Of a DNA stretch of 28,662 nucleotides, positions 1 to 6,984 are shown piece after piece. Origin of the DNA: JBMORL01 sp049322335 (GTDB taxonomy: Bacteria; Bacteroidota; Bacteroidia; Flavobacteriales_D; UBA2798). Numbering within the stretch: position 1 is the stretch's first letter; the number at the start of each line of letters is the position of its first letter. The DNA lies in the NCBI GenBank assembly GCA_049322335.1, contig JBMORL010000019.1, positions 1 to 28,662 on the forward strand, read 5' to 3'. Below the pieces are notes generated by a model. It worked only from the letters and a program-made list of their open reading frames with translations, ran no database searches and was not told the DNA's origin. The translations under genes and the position numbers were made by a program.

Positions 1-90
1 GGTGGAGAATTTTCCGTCACCGAAATAGCAAAAGCCCACGAATTACTTGAAAGCAGAAAATCTACCGGGAAAATTGTAGTGAAGTGGTGA
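1..90 (+). CDS. C-terminal end of a zinc-type alcohol dehydrogenase / quinone oxidoreductase family protein (5' partial)
   Basis: Frame 1 is open from the first base to a TGA at 88-90 and encodes the last 29 residues of a protein. The end reads EIAKAHELLESRKSTGKIVV, which resembles the conserved C-terminus of medium-chain NADPH:quinone reductases, where an 'AH..LE....GKIVL' segment closes the Rossmann domain. The rest of the gene lies outside the window, so cofactor and active-site residues cannot be checked. It converges on the thioesterase gene on the other strand, with a short hairpin between them. Family assignment rests on this short tail only; the exact substrate is unknown. Confidence 0.6.
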   Translation, partial: GGEFSVTEIAKAHELLESRKSTGKIVVKW

Positions 91-103
91 AATATTGAAG
101 GTT

Positions 104-136
104 GAAAGTTGAATGTTTTTTTAATCTTCAACTTTC
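104..136. terminator. Hairpin between convergent genes, possible bidirectional terminator
   Basis: GAAAGTTGAA (104-113) and TTCAACTTTC (127-136) form a perfect 10-bp stem around a T-rich loop. It lies just after the stop of the plus-strand gene and overlaps the stop codon (128-130) of the minus-strand thioesterase. The stem is AT-rich and lacks a strong downstream T-run, so termination is an inference from position. Confidence 0.4.
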
Positions 137-538
137 CACCACGTAACTCACAAACGTTCCCGTTGCTTTTGAAACGCTCTCGTTTTTTTGATTCCTGATT
201 TCACATTCGGCTATTACCAGCCGGTTTCCTTTTTGTATCACTCTGCCTGTTCCGGTAAGAATATCGTTTTCAAAAACCGGTTTTAAAAAATTCAGTTTAA
301 ATTCGATCGTGGCCACGCGTTTGTTTTCGTCTGCTACGGCCGAGAGAGCAGCAACGCCCAGTATAGCATCAGTAAAAGCAGCAATCAATCCTCCGTGTAC
401 TCCCGTTTCAGTGGCAAGGAAATCCTTTTTCATAGGTAAACGATATTCGATGTGGCCGGGTTGGATAATGGTAAAATCCATTCCCAGGAAGCGGCCAAAA
501 TGATTGGCGGCTATATATTTTTCAACAGTGCTGTTCAT
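128..538 (-). CDS. PaaI-family hotdog-fold acyl-CoA thioesterase
   Basis: A 136-residue protein with the PaaI/hotdog motif HGGLIAAFTDAILGVAA: H48-G49-G50 is followed by D57, the usual catalytic-loop Asp on the long central helix. The C-terminal half has the typical beta strands (RVATIEFKLNFLKPV, then GRVIQKGNRLVIAECEI). Length matches the family (about 130-150). Such proteins hydrolyse acyl- or aryl-CoA thioesters in the cytoplasm as tetramers; the substrate cannot be told. I chose the ATG at 538. A longer reading would start at a GTG at 565 inside the divergent promoter region. It is divergent from the Met-rich lipoprotein gene; a weak minus-strand -7 element (TTTATTTG, 563-570) may drive it. 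Confidence 0.82.
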   Translation of the reverse strand: MNSTVEKYIAANHFGRFLGMDFTIIQPGHIEYRLPMKKDFLATETGVHGGLIAAFTDAILGVAALSAVADENKRVATIEFKLNFLKPVFENDILTGTGRVIQKGNRLVIAECEIRNQKNESVSKATGTFVSYVVES

Positions 539-553
539 AAGGTAAAAGTTAGG

Positions 554-582
554 TTGACACCACAAATAAAAGTTTACATTTG
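554..582 (+). promoter_or_regulatory. Bacteroidota-type housekeeping promoter for the Met-rich lipoprotein gene
   Basis: TTG at 554-556 is followed after 18 nt by TACATTTG (575-582), a full match to the Bacteroidota -33/-7 pattern TTG-N17-19-TAnnTTTG. The ATG at 605 leaves a leader of about 15-20 nt with no clear Shine-Dalgarno sequence. Confidence 0.75.
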
Positions 583-604
583 CACATAACCAAAAAACAA
601 ACCA

Positions 605-1483
605 ATGAAAAAATTATTTGCTATTTTATTTTTAAGCGCTGCAGCGGTTACATTCACTGCCTGTGGTGGCGGAGACAAAGCTGCCGGTGGAGAAGGCGGT
701 AAGGAAGATTCGGGAGATAAAGTAACACTAAGGTTTAAGCCAGCTGCCGGAACCAAAAAAACCGTTGACATGCAAATGAACATGTCGTATATGGGCATTG
801 ATATGGATATGGGAATGTGGGCAACAATGACAGCTAAAAATCTTCGCGAAAACGGTGATGTGGAAGTGGAAACCGAGTACACACGCATTACTGTTAAGAT
901 GAATGTTATGGGACAAAATGTGGATTACGATTCCGACCGCGATAAAGATGTTTCGGGCGATCCGATGATGGCTGCATACGGAATGATGGCCCAGATGCTC
1001 AATAAACCTGTTGGTATGGTGATGAACGATAAAGGTGGAGTAGTGGAAGCACCGGATATGACCGCTCTTCTCGGTGACAGCCTGGCAGCAATGGCCGGTG
1101 GTGGTGAAAAAAATACCGACCAAATGGGACAAATGTTTGATAATATGTTTGCCCCGTTTCCCGAAAATGAAGTAAAAACCGGTGATTCATGGGATAAGGA
1201 AGCAGAGATCAAATCCGCCAATGGCCCGATGAAAGTAAAAGCAAAATATACTGTCGACAAGATCACTGAAAATGAAGTGGTGTTGAAAGTGTCGGGTGAT
1301 CTTTCGGGTGATATGGTGGCCGAAGGAAACAGTGTTTCTATGTCGGGTACCATGGATGGAAGCATGACCATCGATCGCAAGGAAGGATGGACCAGCAGCG
1401 TGGATATGACGCAGGATATCTCCATGTCGCTGATGGGACAAAATGTGAATATGAAGCTCGGTATCAAAATGACCATTAAATAA
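605..1483 (+). CDS. Methionine-rich secreted lipoprotein, DUF6263-like
   Basis: A 292-residue protein beginning with a lipoprotein signal peptide: two Lys, a hydrophobic stretch, then the lipobox FTAC with Cys20, followed by a Gly/Lys/Glu-rich linker. The mature part starts VTLRFKPAAGTKKTVDMQM and alternates short strands with polar turns, suggesting an all-beta fold. Its pattern recalls DUF6263 proteins of Bacteroidota, which are of unknown function; that match is from memory. It holds 33 Met among 292 residues (about 11%), concentrated at about 56-75 and 120-140. It is probably anchored in the outer or inner membrane facing the periplasm. A strong promoter precedes it and a terminator hairpin follows, so it appears to be transcribed alone. 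I do not assign a function. Confidence 0.85.
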   Translation: MKKLFAILFLSAAAVTFTACGGGDKAAGGEGGKEDSGDKVTLRFKPAAGTKKTVDMQMNMSYMGIDMDMGMWATMTAKNLRENGDVEVETEYTRITVKMNVMGQNVDYDSDRDKDVSGDPMMAAYGMMAQMLNKPVGMVMNDKGGVVEAPDMTALLGDSLAAMAGGGEKNTDQMGQMFDNMFAPFPENEVKTGDSWDKEAEIKSANGPMKVKAKYTVDKITENEVVLKVSGDLSGDMVAEGNSVSMSGTMDGSMTIDRKEGWTSSVDMTQDISMSLMGQNVNMKLGIKMTIK

Positions 1484-1492
1484 GAATGAAAG

Positions 1493-1521
1493 AATGCGCT
1501 CTGAACCGGGCGCATTTTTTT
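1493..1521 (+). terminator. Rho-independent terminator of the lipoprotein gene
   Basis: AATGCGC (1493-1499) pairs with GCGCATT (1510-1516) around a 10-nt loop, and the stem runs directly into a T-tract. It begins 10 nt after the TAA of the lipoprotein gene. Confidence 0.8.
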
Positions 1522-1531
1522 GATTAAATAG

Positions 1532-1561
1532 TTGTATATACAATAATTTATTGTAACTTTG
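1532..1561 (+). promoter_or_regulatory. Bacteroidota-type promoter for the pirin gene
   Basis: TTG at 1532-1534, a 19-nt spacer, then TAACTTTG at 1554-1561, matching TAnnTTTG. The ATG at 1580 lies about 18 nt downstream, with GGAG (1571-1574) as the ribosome binding site. Confidence 0.7.
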
Positions 1562-1579
1562 TACAAAAAAGGAGTCATT

Positions 1580-2308
1580 ATGAAAATGGATATTCAAAGG
1601 TCGGAAGAGCGCGGTAAAGCGGATTTCGGCTGGTTAAAGGCCAATTATTCGTTCAGTTTTGCCAATTATTATAATCCGCACAAAATACATTTTGGTGTAT
1701 TGCGTGTGCTCAATGACGACACGGTGGATGCAGCGGCAGGATTTCCTCCCCATCCGCACGATAATATGGAGATCATCACCATTCCGCTTTCAGGTTCGCT
1801 GGAGCACAAGGACAGTATGGGAAACACGGGCGTGATCACACGCGGTGAAGTGCAGGTGATGAGTGCGGGATCGGGAATTTTTCACTCTGAATTCAATCAC
1901 AGCAAGAGCGAAAAACTTTCTCTTTTCCAGATATGGATCATGACTGCCAAAAAAAATGCGGAGCCGCGGTATGATCAACGGAAATTCAATACAGAAGAAA
2001 GAAAAAACAAATGGCAGCAGGTGGTTAATCCCATGAGTGAAAACGAAGGATTGCAGATTCACCAGGACGCGTGGATATTTTTGGGAGATTTTGAAAAAGG
2101 GAAAACAACCCGCCACGCAATTAAAAAGACAGGCAACGGAATCTACCTCCTGGTGATCAAAGGAAACATAACGGTAAACGGACAAACGTTAAAAACCCGC
2201 GATACAGCCGGAATAACAGAAACATCCGAAATAGAAATTAGTATGAATGAAGATTCGGAGTTGATGTTGCTGGATGTTCCGGTAGGGCAGTTATTAGTCG
2301 GTGGTTAA
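1580..2308 (+). CDS. Pirin family protein (bicupin, possible quercetin 2,3-dioxygenase)
   Basis: A 242-residue protein of two cupin domains. The N-terminal cupin keeps the four pirin metal ligands in their usual motifs: HPH (H58, H60) in PPHPHDNMEI, and H102 and E104 in GSGIFHSEFN. Length and spacing fit YhhW-type pirins, which bind Fe or similar metals and can act as quercetinases or redox-linked regulators. The start is the ATG at 1580, five bases after a GGAG; an upstream TTG at 1559 overlaps the -7 promoter element and is unlikely. It appears to be monocistronic, with a terminator upstream and a palindromic repeat downstream. Pirin family is firm; the physiological substrate is unknown. 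Confidence 0.9.
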   Translation: MKMDIQRSEERGKADFGWLKANYSFSFANYYNPHKIHFGVLRVLNDDTVDAAAGFPPHPHDNMEIITIPLSGSLEHKDSMGNTGVITRGEVQVMSAGSGIFHSEFNHSKSEKLSLFQIWIMTAKKNAEPRYDQRKFNTEERKNKWQQVVNPMSENEGLQIHQDAWIFLGDFEKGKTTRHAIKKTGNGIYLLVIKGNITVNGQTLKTRDTAGITETSEIEISMNEDSELMLLDVPVGQLLVGG

Positions 2309-2348
2309 TAGTTATTAGTAATTAGGTTTTTGGGTTTGGAAAACTTGT

Positions 2349-2490
2349 TGTCAGTTCGAGTAACGAAGGACTGGACATGTGAATTGGAGCGGACTTGTCA
2401 CGTAAAGCGTGATCGAGAACGATGGGTGATCTTTGATTCGTTAGGGATCTCGATACAGCGCTTTAGGTGCAAGCGCTTACTCGATCTGAC
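2349..2490. repeat. Palindromic intergenic repeat with terminal inverted repeats (REP/MITE-like)
   Basis: GTCAGTTCGAGTAA at 2350-2363 and TTACTCGATCTGAC at 2477-2490 are inverted copies with one mismatch. Each half also carries an ATCGAGA-type motif (GATCGAGAAC at 2411-2420; GATCTCGATA at 2447-2454), so the element is two mirrored modules. Internal hairpins include CACG-TAAAG-CGTG around 2400 and GCGCTT/AAGCGC near 2459-2476. It fills the space between two convergent genes and encodes nothing. I recall similar 'GTCAGTTCGAGT...ATCGAGAAC' repeats as frequent in Bacteroidota intergenic DNA. Confidence 0.7.
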
Positions 2491-2520
2491 TTAATTGTAA
2501 TAGATAAACATTTCTGTATC

Positions 2521-3003
2521 TTATTTTAATTGTGTCAGTAGTTTTTTTACCAGCTTCAGATCTTTTTTATATGGAACGAATAAACTTCTAAGAAAAAAGA
2601 AAATAATTATAATAATTGTTGATCCTAACACCAAAATTTTACTTAGTCTATATTCCGGTTCAGCCTGAATTATCCAGCTCAAAAACAATCCGATTACTAA
2701 AAGAAAGAAACCAACCACCAGATATGTTTTGATAACGGGTTGAGCTTTGCATTTTATTATGGTAGTATTACCTTTTGTTTCAAAAGAAATTTTGAAATAG
2801 GGTGCACTTGAAACTGGTACAAATTCATCATTTATATCGATTCTTCTCAAAAGAAAATGATCGTTTTCTCGTAAGCCCTGTAATATATCAGAGTTATATT
2901 TAAGTGTATCATCGTTTTTGCTTTGATAATATGTGTTTTTTTCAAGAAAGGAAATTATCTCTGGAATAGTTTTATTTGTTTCTATTTTAATTGGTTTAAT
3001 CAA
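2521..3003 (-). CDS. Hypothetical membrane protein with two C-terminal transmembrane helices
   Basis: A 160-residue protein I do not recognise. Residues 1-90 are soluble and mixed charged, with a short amphipathic helix (TIPEIISFLEKN) followed by strand-like segments. Two hydrophobic segments lie at about 94-112 (LVVGFFLLVIGLFLSW) and 122-141 (KILVLGSTIIIIIFFFL). A Lys-rich C-terminal tail (KKDLKLVKKLL) favours a cytoplasmic C-terminus, which would place the N-terminal part in the cytoplasm as well. It follows the upstream minus-strand gene by 20 bases and is probably cotranscribed with it. Confidence 0.7.
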   Translation of the reverse strand: MIKPIKIETNKTIPEIISFLEKNTYYQSKNDDTLKYNSDILQGLRENDHFLLRRIDINDEFVPVSSAPYFKISFETKGNTTIIKCKAQPVIKTYLVVGFFLLVIGLFLSWIIQAEPEYRLSKILVLGSTIIIIIFFFLRSLFVPYKKDLKLVKKLLTQLK

Positions 3004-3023
3004 AGTTTTTTATTTCATAATTT

Positions 3024-3977
3024 TCAAAGATTATCTATCAACCTCTCCAGTGCTCTTTTCACACTCGGTATTCTTGTACAAACCCGCGGATCCATAAGAT
3101 TTCCTCCAAAGCCATTGGATTCTTCAGAAGCAGTGGCTACCATTTTTTCAAGGCGTTCTTTTAATGCTGAGGGTTTGTTTTCCATCAGGCTCCAGATGCA
3201 CAATACTTTTACAAAATCACTTCGTGAGGTATCGGCAATAACAGCCAGTAAAGCTTCATTACTTTCGTTGGTATTACACGTCACCAATGCTCTTGCAGCA
3301 GAAACCTGGTTGTGGAAATTGGCAGTATCGTTAAGAAAAGGAATAATTTTTTCGCAATAGCCACTCAATCGAAGATGATAAATACTTTCCAAAGCTACGT
3401 GCTGGTCGAAAAATATTTCCACTTCGGTTTTTGTAAACCCGGCCGGGGGAAGGTCAAGGTATTTTTTAATGTGTTTTTCAATAGGTTTTGCCTGGTATTT
3501 TTCCCCATGATATTTTTTGAAAAAAGCTGTCATTGTGATTTCATACAGTTCGGGTGATACAAGGCATTGGTGATATGAATGTCGGTAGGTAGCCAGTACT
3601 TTATCTCCGCTCATGGCCGCAAATCCTGCCATAGGTGTGGCAATGGAATATTCATCCTTTTTATCTTTTTTAATAAAAAAATAAGCTTCCTTCACTTTCC
3701 CGAAATGAAATTCAGGCCCATGTCCGCCTGATGAACTGCAAATATCGGTCATATAAAAACCGGTGATCTTTATTTCTCCTTTTATCTCTTTTCCCGCCAG
3801 CGATTTTATCACTTCCACCACCAATCCTTTTTCTTCATCAGCAGAAATAATTTTTCCAAAAATAAAATGTTCTGCTTCCTTAATCACTTTGTCCTGCCAC
3901 GGCTCATCCCATGTCAGCGCCTGCAAACGGAACGACAGGCAAATAAACAAAAACAAAAAAATAATCCGTGGTGTCAT
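3024..3977 (-). CDS. Hypothetical exported protein with HEAT-like C-terminal helices
   Basis: A 317-residue protein with a signal peptide (residues 1-20, hydrophobic core IIFLFLFICLSF, probable cleavage after LQA). The N-terminal half is strand-rich (FIFGKIISAD, GLVVEVIKSL, GEIKITGF), resembling a small beta barrel. From about residue 180 the sequence becomes helical, with repeats of the type 'IIPFLNDTANFHNQVSAARA' and 'DFVKVLCIWSLMENKP' that suggest HEAT-like pairs. Cysteines occur in the mature part (DICSSSGG, HQCLVS), consistent with periplasmic disulfides. No lipobox is seen. The gene starts 231 bases from the stop of the AAA+ gene and probably forms a unit with the small membrane protein downstream. 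Function unknown. Confidence 0.75.
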   Translation of the reverse strand: MTPRIIFLFLFICLSFRLQALTWDEPWQDKVIKEAEHFIFGKIISADEEKGLVVEVIKSLAGKEIKGEIKITGFYMTDICSSSGGHGPEFHFGKVKEAYFFIKKDKKDEYSIATPMAGFAAMSGDKVLATYRHSYHQCLVSPELYEITMTAFFKKYHGEKYQAKPIEKHIKKYLDLPPAGFTKTEVEIFFDQHVALESIYHLRLSGYCEKIIPFLNDTANFHNQVSAARALVTCNTNESNEALLAVIADTSRSDFVKVLCIWSLMENKPSALKERLEKMVATASEESNGFGGNLMDPRVCTRIPSVKRALERLIDNL

Positions 3978-4032
3978 ATATTAATGTAAAATATCAAAAT
4001 CATTTATACGTTATTTATCCTGTTTTCGGGAG

Positions 4033-4048
4033 ACGCGATGCCTCGCGT
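4033..4048. repeat. Short REP-like hairpin ACGCGA-TGCC-TCGCGT
   Basis: A perfect 6-bp GC-rich stem with a 4-nt loop inside GGGAGACGCGATGCCTCGCG. It resembles the dispersed 'GAGACGCGAT..ATCGCGTCTC' repeats I know from many bacterial genomes; only one copy is in this window. Confidence 0.5.
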
Positions 4049-4099
4049 ATCTACCGGAAAATATTTGTTTCATTTAATTCAATCAAACATCAACACTTG

Positions 4100-4119
4100 C
4101 CCTGAACGCAGCCGAAGGG
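4100..4119. repeat. 20-nt imperfect palindrome CCCT...AGGG
   Basis: CCCTGAACGCAGCCGAAGGG has complementary CCCT/AGGG ends. It closely resembles the dispersed 'CCCTGAGCGCAGTCGAAGGG' element that I recall from environmental Bacteroidota and Chloroflexota assemblies. Single copy here. Confidence 0.45.
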
Positions 4120-4120
4120 A

Positions 4121-4165
4121 TCAAACATCAAACATCAAACATCAAACATCAAACATCAAACATCA
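4121..4165. repeat. Tandem heptamer repeat, (TCAAACA)x6
   Basis: Six perfect copies of TCAAACA run from 4121 to 4162, followed by a partial TCA. An isolated partial copy (TCAAACATCAACA) lies just before the palindrome at about 4083-4095. The array is noncoding. Confidence 0.9.
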
Positions 4166-4207
4166 TGTAATCAACAATCGTTCAATCCGCATTTCTCACT
4201 TTTATGA

Positions 4208-6841
4208 TTAACTATTTCCCGCCCCAAACTTAAATCCCAGCGTTCCGCCTTTTTTCTTCGAGCTTTCTTTCCATGCATCAATATTAAATTCTTTTACATC
4301 ATCAATGGTAAGTGTTTCTATCATATCGATGGTGCGTGTGCCGGTAACCGAGGCCATTCTCAGGTGTTGGTTTTTTACCGATTCCTGGATCACTTTTCTA
4401 ACTTCCCGCGCATTGCCGAAGAATTTATCACGGTTTTCGTGGGCATAGCTGAAGAATTGTGTGAGATGTTCGCGTGCGGGCGCATCGGTTTTCAGTCCTT
4501 CCAGCTTCAGCATATTATCTGCGATAGACATCAGTTCTTCCGGAGAATAATCGTTGAATACAAACGTTCTTTCAAATCTCGAACGCAACCCGGGATTGGT
4601 CATTAAAAACTCGTGCATGTTATCCGTATATCCGGCAGCGATCACTACAAAATCATCGCGGTTGTCTTCCATACGTTTCAGCAGGGTATTGATAGCTTCC
4701 ATGCCAAACTGGTCGTTGTTGCCGGTACACAGTGAATACGCTTCATCCACAAATAAAACTCCGCCCAGCGCTTTTTCTACTGCATCAGCTGTTTTGATAG
4801 CAGTCTGTCCCGAAAAACCAGCTACCAGTCCTTCGCGGTCGCATTCTATCAAATGTCCTTTTTCCAGGATTCCCAATGCACGAAAAATCTTTGCGAATAT
4901 CCGCGCCACGGTAGTTTTTCCTGTTCCGGGATTTCCTACAAATACAGAGTGCAAAACAAACTTATTCAGTACATCTTTTCCGATTTCTTTATAATATTTT
5001 ACCAGTTTCACCAGTTCGTTGATCTCTTCTTTCACATTTTGTAATCCTACCAGTGCATTCAATTCGGCCAGCGCTTCCTTCAGCAATTTGTCGTCTACCT
5101 GCAGATCGAGTTGTTTGGTTAATCCCACGCTGAAAATTTTCCCGATATCTTCTTTGGTAACGGTGGAAAGTTCTGCTTCGGTAAGATCGTTTACATTGGG
5201 AAGTTGCATCAGCCGTAATCCCATATTCATTTTTCCTTCATCTACTACCGACATAACGAACCGCGCATTTCCGAAAGTACGGTCGCGGTCGCGGTAGGCT
5301 TGTGTAAAACGTGTGAACAGGTATTCGCGGGCATCGGGAGTAATGGTAAGTGCGCGGTTTTTGAACCCGAGGTCGGCAATTTGCAATAGTTCTTCGGGCA
5401 TATAATCATCAAAATGGAAATAATGATTGAAACGTGATTTCAGCCCGGGATTGGATTCCAGGAAAGTTTTCATTTCCTGCGGATATCCGGCTACTACCAC
5501 AGCGAGGTCGCCTTTTCCGTCAGACATTTCTTTTATTACAATTTCAATTACTTCTTTCCCAAAATCTTTTGAGTCTTCACCCGAACGGGAAAGAGCATAG
5601 GCTTCATCAATAAATAAAATTCCTCCCCGTGCATTTTCAATCTCCTTTTTCACTTTGGGAGCAGTTTGGCCAATATATTCTCCTACCAGGTCGGCACGAT
5701 CCACTTCATGCACGTGTCCTTTGGTGAGCAATCCCATTTCCTTATAAATTTTTCCGAGTTGTTTGGCTATGGTGGTTTTTCCTGTTCCGGGATTTCCTGT
5801 AAGAACCGCATGCAGCGAGATCTGTGATGATTCGTTGATTCCTTTTTCTTTTCTGAGTTTTAAAAAGTTCAGGTACTTTACATAATCGCGGATCTTTTGT
5901 TTGATATTATCCATTCCCACCAGCTCATCCATTTTCGCCAGCAATTCATCCAGCGATTGTTTCTGTGCTTCTTCTGATACAGCATTGTGTTTAATGAATG
6001 CACCAACACCCATATTTTTCTGTTCGGGAATTCCTTCCTCAAAAACATCACCTACTGCAAAGGGAACTGCTGCAATAAGCTGATCCATAAAAACGATATC
6101 CACCCGATATGCATCATTAAACCAGGTTCCTTTGTTGGAACCTCCCCATCCGCTGGAAATCATTCTTTTTTCACCGGTAATGTACACCAGTTCCGAAGTA
6201 GAACCTTTCAGCAGGTCGGCATCGTTATAGAAATTAAAAAATATTTCGCCATACCAGTCGTGTTTCAGCAGGTTGGTGATGATCAACTCTGTCCAGATAT
6301 AACGGGTTTCTTTTCCGTTAAAAACCGTACAATATTTTTTATCAGCCTGGCGTGGCTCGATATTGTCGGCTTCAAACAATTTAATGGAATCGATGGAGAA
6401 AAAAGGATTGCTGTTTTCTGTTACGGCTTCTTCTTCTTCGATATAAAATTTGGAAGAAGCTACCAATACATCATCAATAAATGCTTTCCACTGGTATTCG
6501 CCTTTTTTCCAGAACGAACCGGGAGTGGTTTGTCCCCAGCCTTCGCGCACCACAGCAACGTTCTCATCCATTTTTACCTCCTTGTCTACCATCACTTCAC
6601 ACACCTGCGATTCCTGGTTGTTTTCTTTTTTGGTACATACCAGTTTAATTTTCGCATTCCAGTTTTCTTCGTCAAACAGCTTGTTGAAGAAAGAAAATTC
6701 TGCATAGAGGTATGTGGTTTCAATACTATTGAATACTCTCCGGTATTTTTTGGTAGAGTTGTTCATCCACTCGGTGGAAGAGTAGGCATAAAGCGATTTA
6801 TGCTTGTATTTTTTAAAATCTTTGTCTTCGGCTTTGCTCAT
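4208..6841 (-). CDS. Tandem CbbX/SpoVK-type AAA+ ATPase with duplicated N-terminal beta domain
   Basis: An 877-residue protein. The C-terminal two thirds hold two AAA+ modules of the CbbX/SpoVK type. Module 1 has Walker A GNPGTGKT at about 349-356, Walker B ILFIDE ending at 413, and an Arg finger in NPGLKSRF. Module 2 has Walker A at about 636-643, Walker B VLFVDE ending at 700, and NPGLRSRF. Both carry a GQTA pore-loop-like motif and a GNAR sensor-2 motif, so both look active. Residues about 16-135 and 150-267 are two diverged copies of one beta-rich domain (KYRRVFNSIETTYLY / KYCTVFNGKETRYIW; then REGWG / SSGWG). I chose the ATG at 6841, since the longer reading needs a GTG at 6922. It probably forms hexameric remodelling rings in the cytoplasm; the client is unknown. 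It is divergent from the WG-repeat gene. Confidence 0.88.
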   Translation of the reverse strand: MSKAEDKDFKKYKHKSLYAYSSTEWMNNSTKKYRRVFNSIETTYLYAEFSFFNKLFDEENWNAKIKLVCTKKENNQESQVCEVMVDKEVKMDENVAVVREGWGQTTPGSFWKKGEYQWKAFIDDVLVASSKFYIEEEEAVTENSNPFFSIDSIKLFEADNIEPRQADKKYCTVFNGKETRYIWTELIITNLLKHDWYGEIFFNFYNDADLLKGSTSELVYITGEKRMISSGWGGSNKGTWFNDAYRVDIVFMDQLIAAVPFAVGDVFEEGIPEQKNMGVGAFIKHNAVSEEAQKQSLDELLAKMDELVGMDNIKQKIRDYVKYLNFLKLRKEKGINESSQISLHAVLTGNPGTGKTTIAKQLGKIYKEMGLLTKGHVHEVDRADLVGEYIGQTAPKVKKEIENARGGILFIDEAYALSRSGEDSKDFGKEVIEIVIKEMSDGKGDLAVVVAGYPQEMKTFLESNPGLKSRFNHYFHFDDYMPEELLQIADLGFKNRALTITPDAREYLFTRFTQAYRDRDRTFGNARFVMSVVDEGKMNMGLRLMQLPNVNDLTEAELSTVTKEDIGKIFSVGLTKQLDLQVDDKLLKEALAELNALVGLQNVKEEINELVKLVKYYKEIGKDVLNKFVLHSVFVGNPGTGKTTVARIFAKIFRALGILEKGHLIECDREGLVAGFSGQTAIKTADAVEKALGGVLFVDEAYSLCTGNNDQFGMEAINTLLKRMEDNRDDFVVIAAGYTDNMHEFLMTNPGLRSRFERTFVFNDYSPEELMSIADNMLKLEGLKTDAPAREHLTQFFSYAHENRDKFFGNAREVRKVIQESVKNQHLRMASVTGTRTIDMIETLTIDDVKEFNIDAWKESSKKKGGTLGFKFGAGNS

Positions 6842-6962
6842 AAAAATGTCGTTTACAGGCAGCAAATTAAAAAAAATACGCGAATAATAAGCGGAAGTTA
6901 AAAAATGATAATTTTCGGCCACAGCAGCGGCTTTACGGCACGATTTTTCCCCTTGTTTTGCG

Positions 6963-6970
6963 TATGTTTG
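6963..6970 (+). promoter_or_regulatory. Bacteroidota -7 element upstream of the WG-repeat gene
   Basis: TATGTTTG matches TAnnTTTG 14 bases before the ATG at 6985. No TTG is found at the expected 17-19 nt spacing, so the -33 element is weak or absent. Confidence 0.5.
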
Positions 6971-6984
6971 AATAAATATTAAGT

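Larger units (their letters stand above)
3978..4207. other. Intergenic region holding three repeat types
   Basis: This 230-base stretch between two minus-strand genes has no plausible reading frame. It contains a small GC-rich hairpin (4033-4048), a 20-nt imperfect palindrome (4100-4119) and six tandem heptamers (4121-4162), listed separately. Any promoter for the 3977 gene must also lie here; only a weak minus-strand match (TGATTTTG, 3995-4002) is visible. Confidence 0.6.

Noticed and set aside
925..1578. 217-codon minus-strand frame antisense to the Met-rich lipoprotein
   Set aside because: The opposite strand has a lipobox, a promoter and a terminator in the right order; the antisense frame has none of these.
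4121..4165. Phase-variation tract controlling a gene by frame
   Set aside because: The heptamer array lies outside any reading frame and is not within a recognisable promoter spacer.
5987..6901. 304-codon plus-strand frame antisense to the AAA+ gene
   Set aside because: It lies fully opposite a gene with clear AAA+ protein features and its translation shows no recognisable domain; it is a composition shadow.
6842..6922. Longer start (GTG at 6922) for the AAA+ protein
   Set aside because: The added 27 residues precede the first repeated domain, need a GTG and have no support; the ATG at 6841 is simpler.
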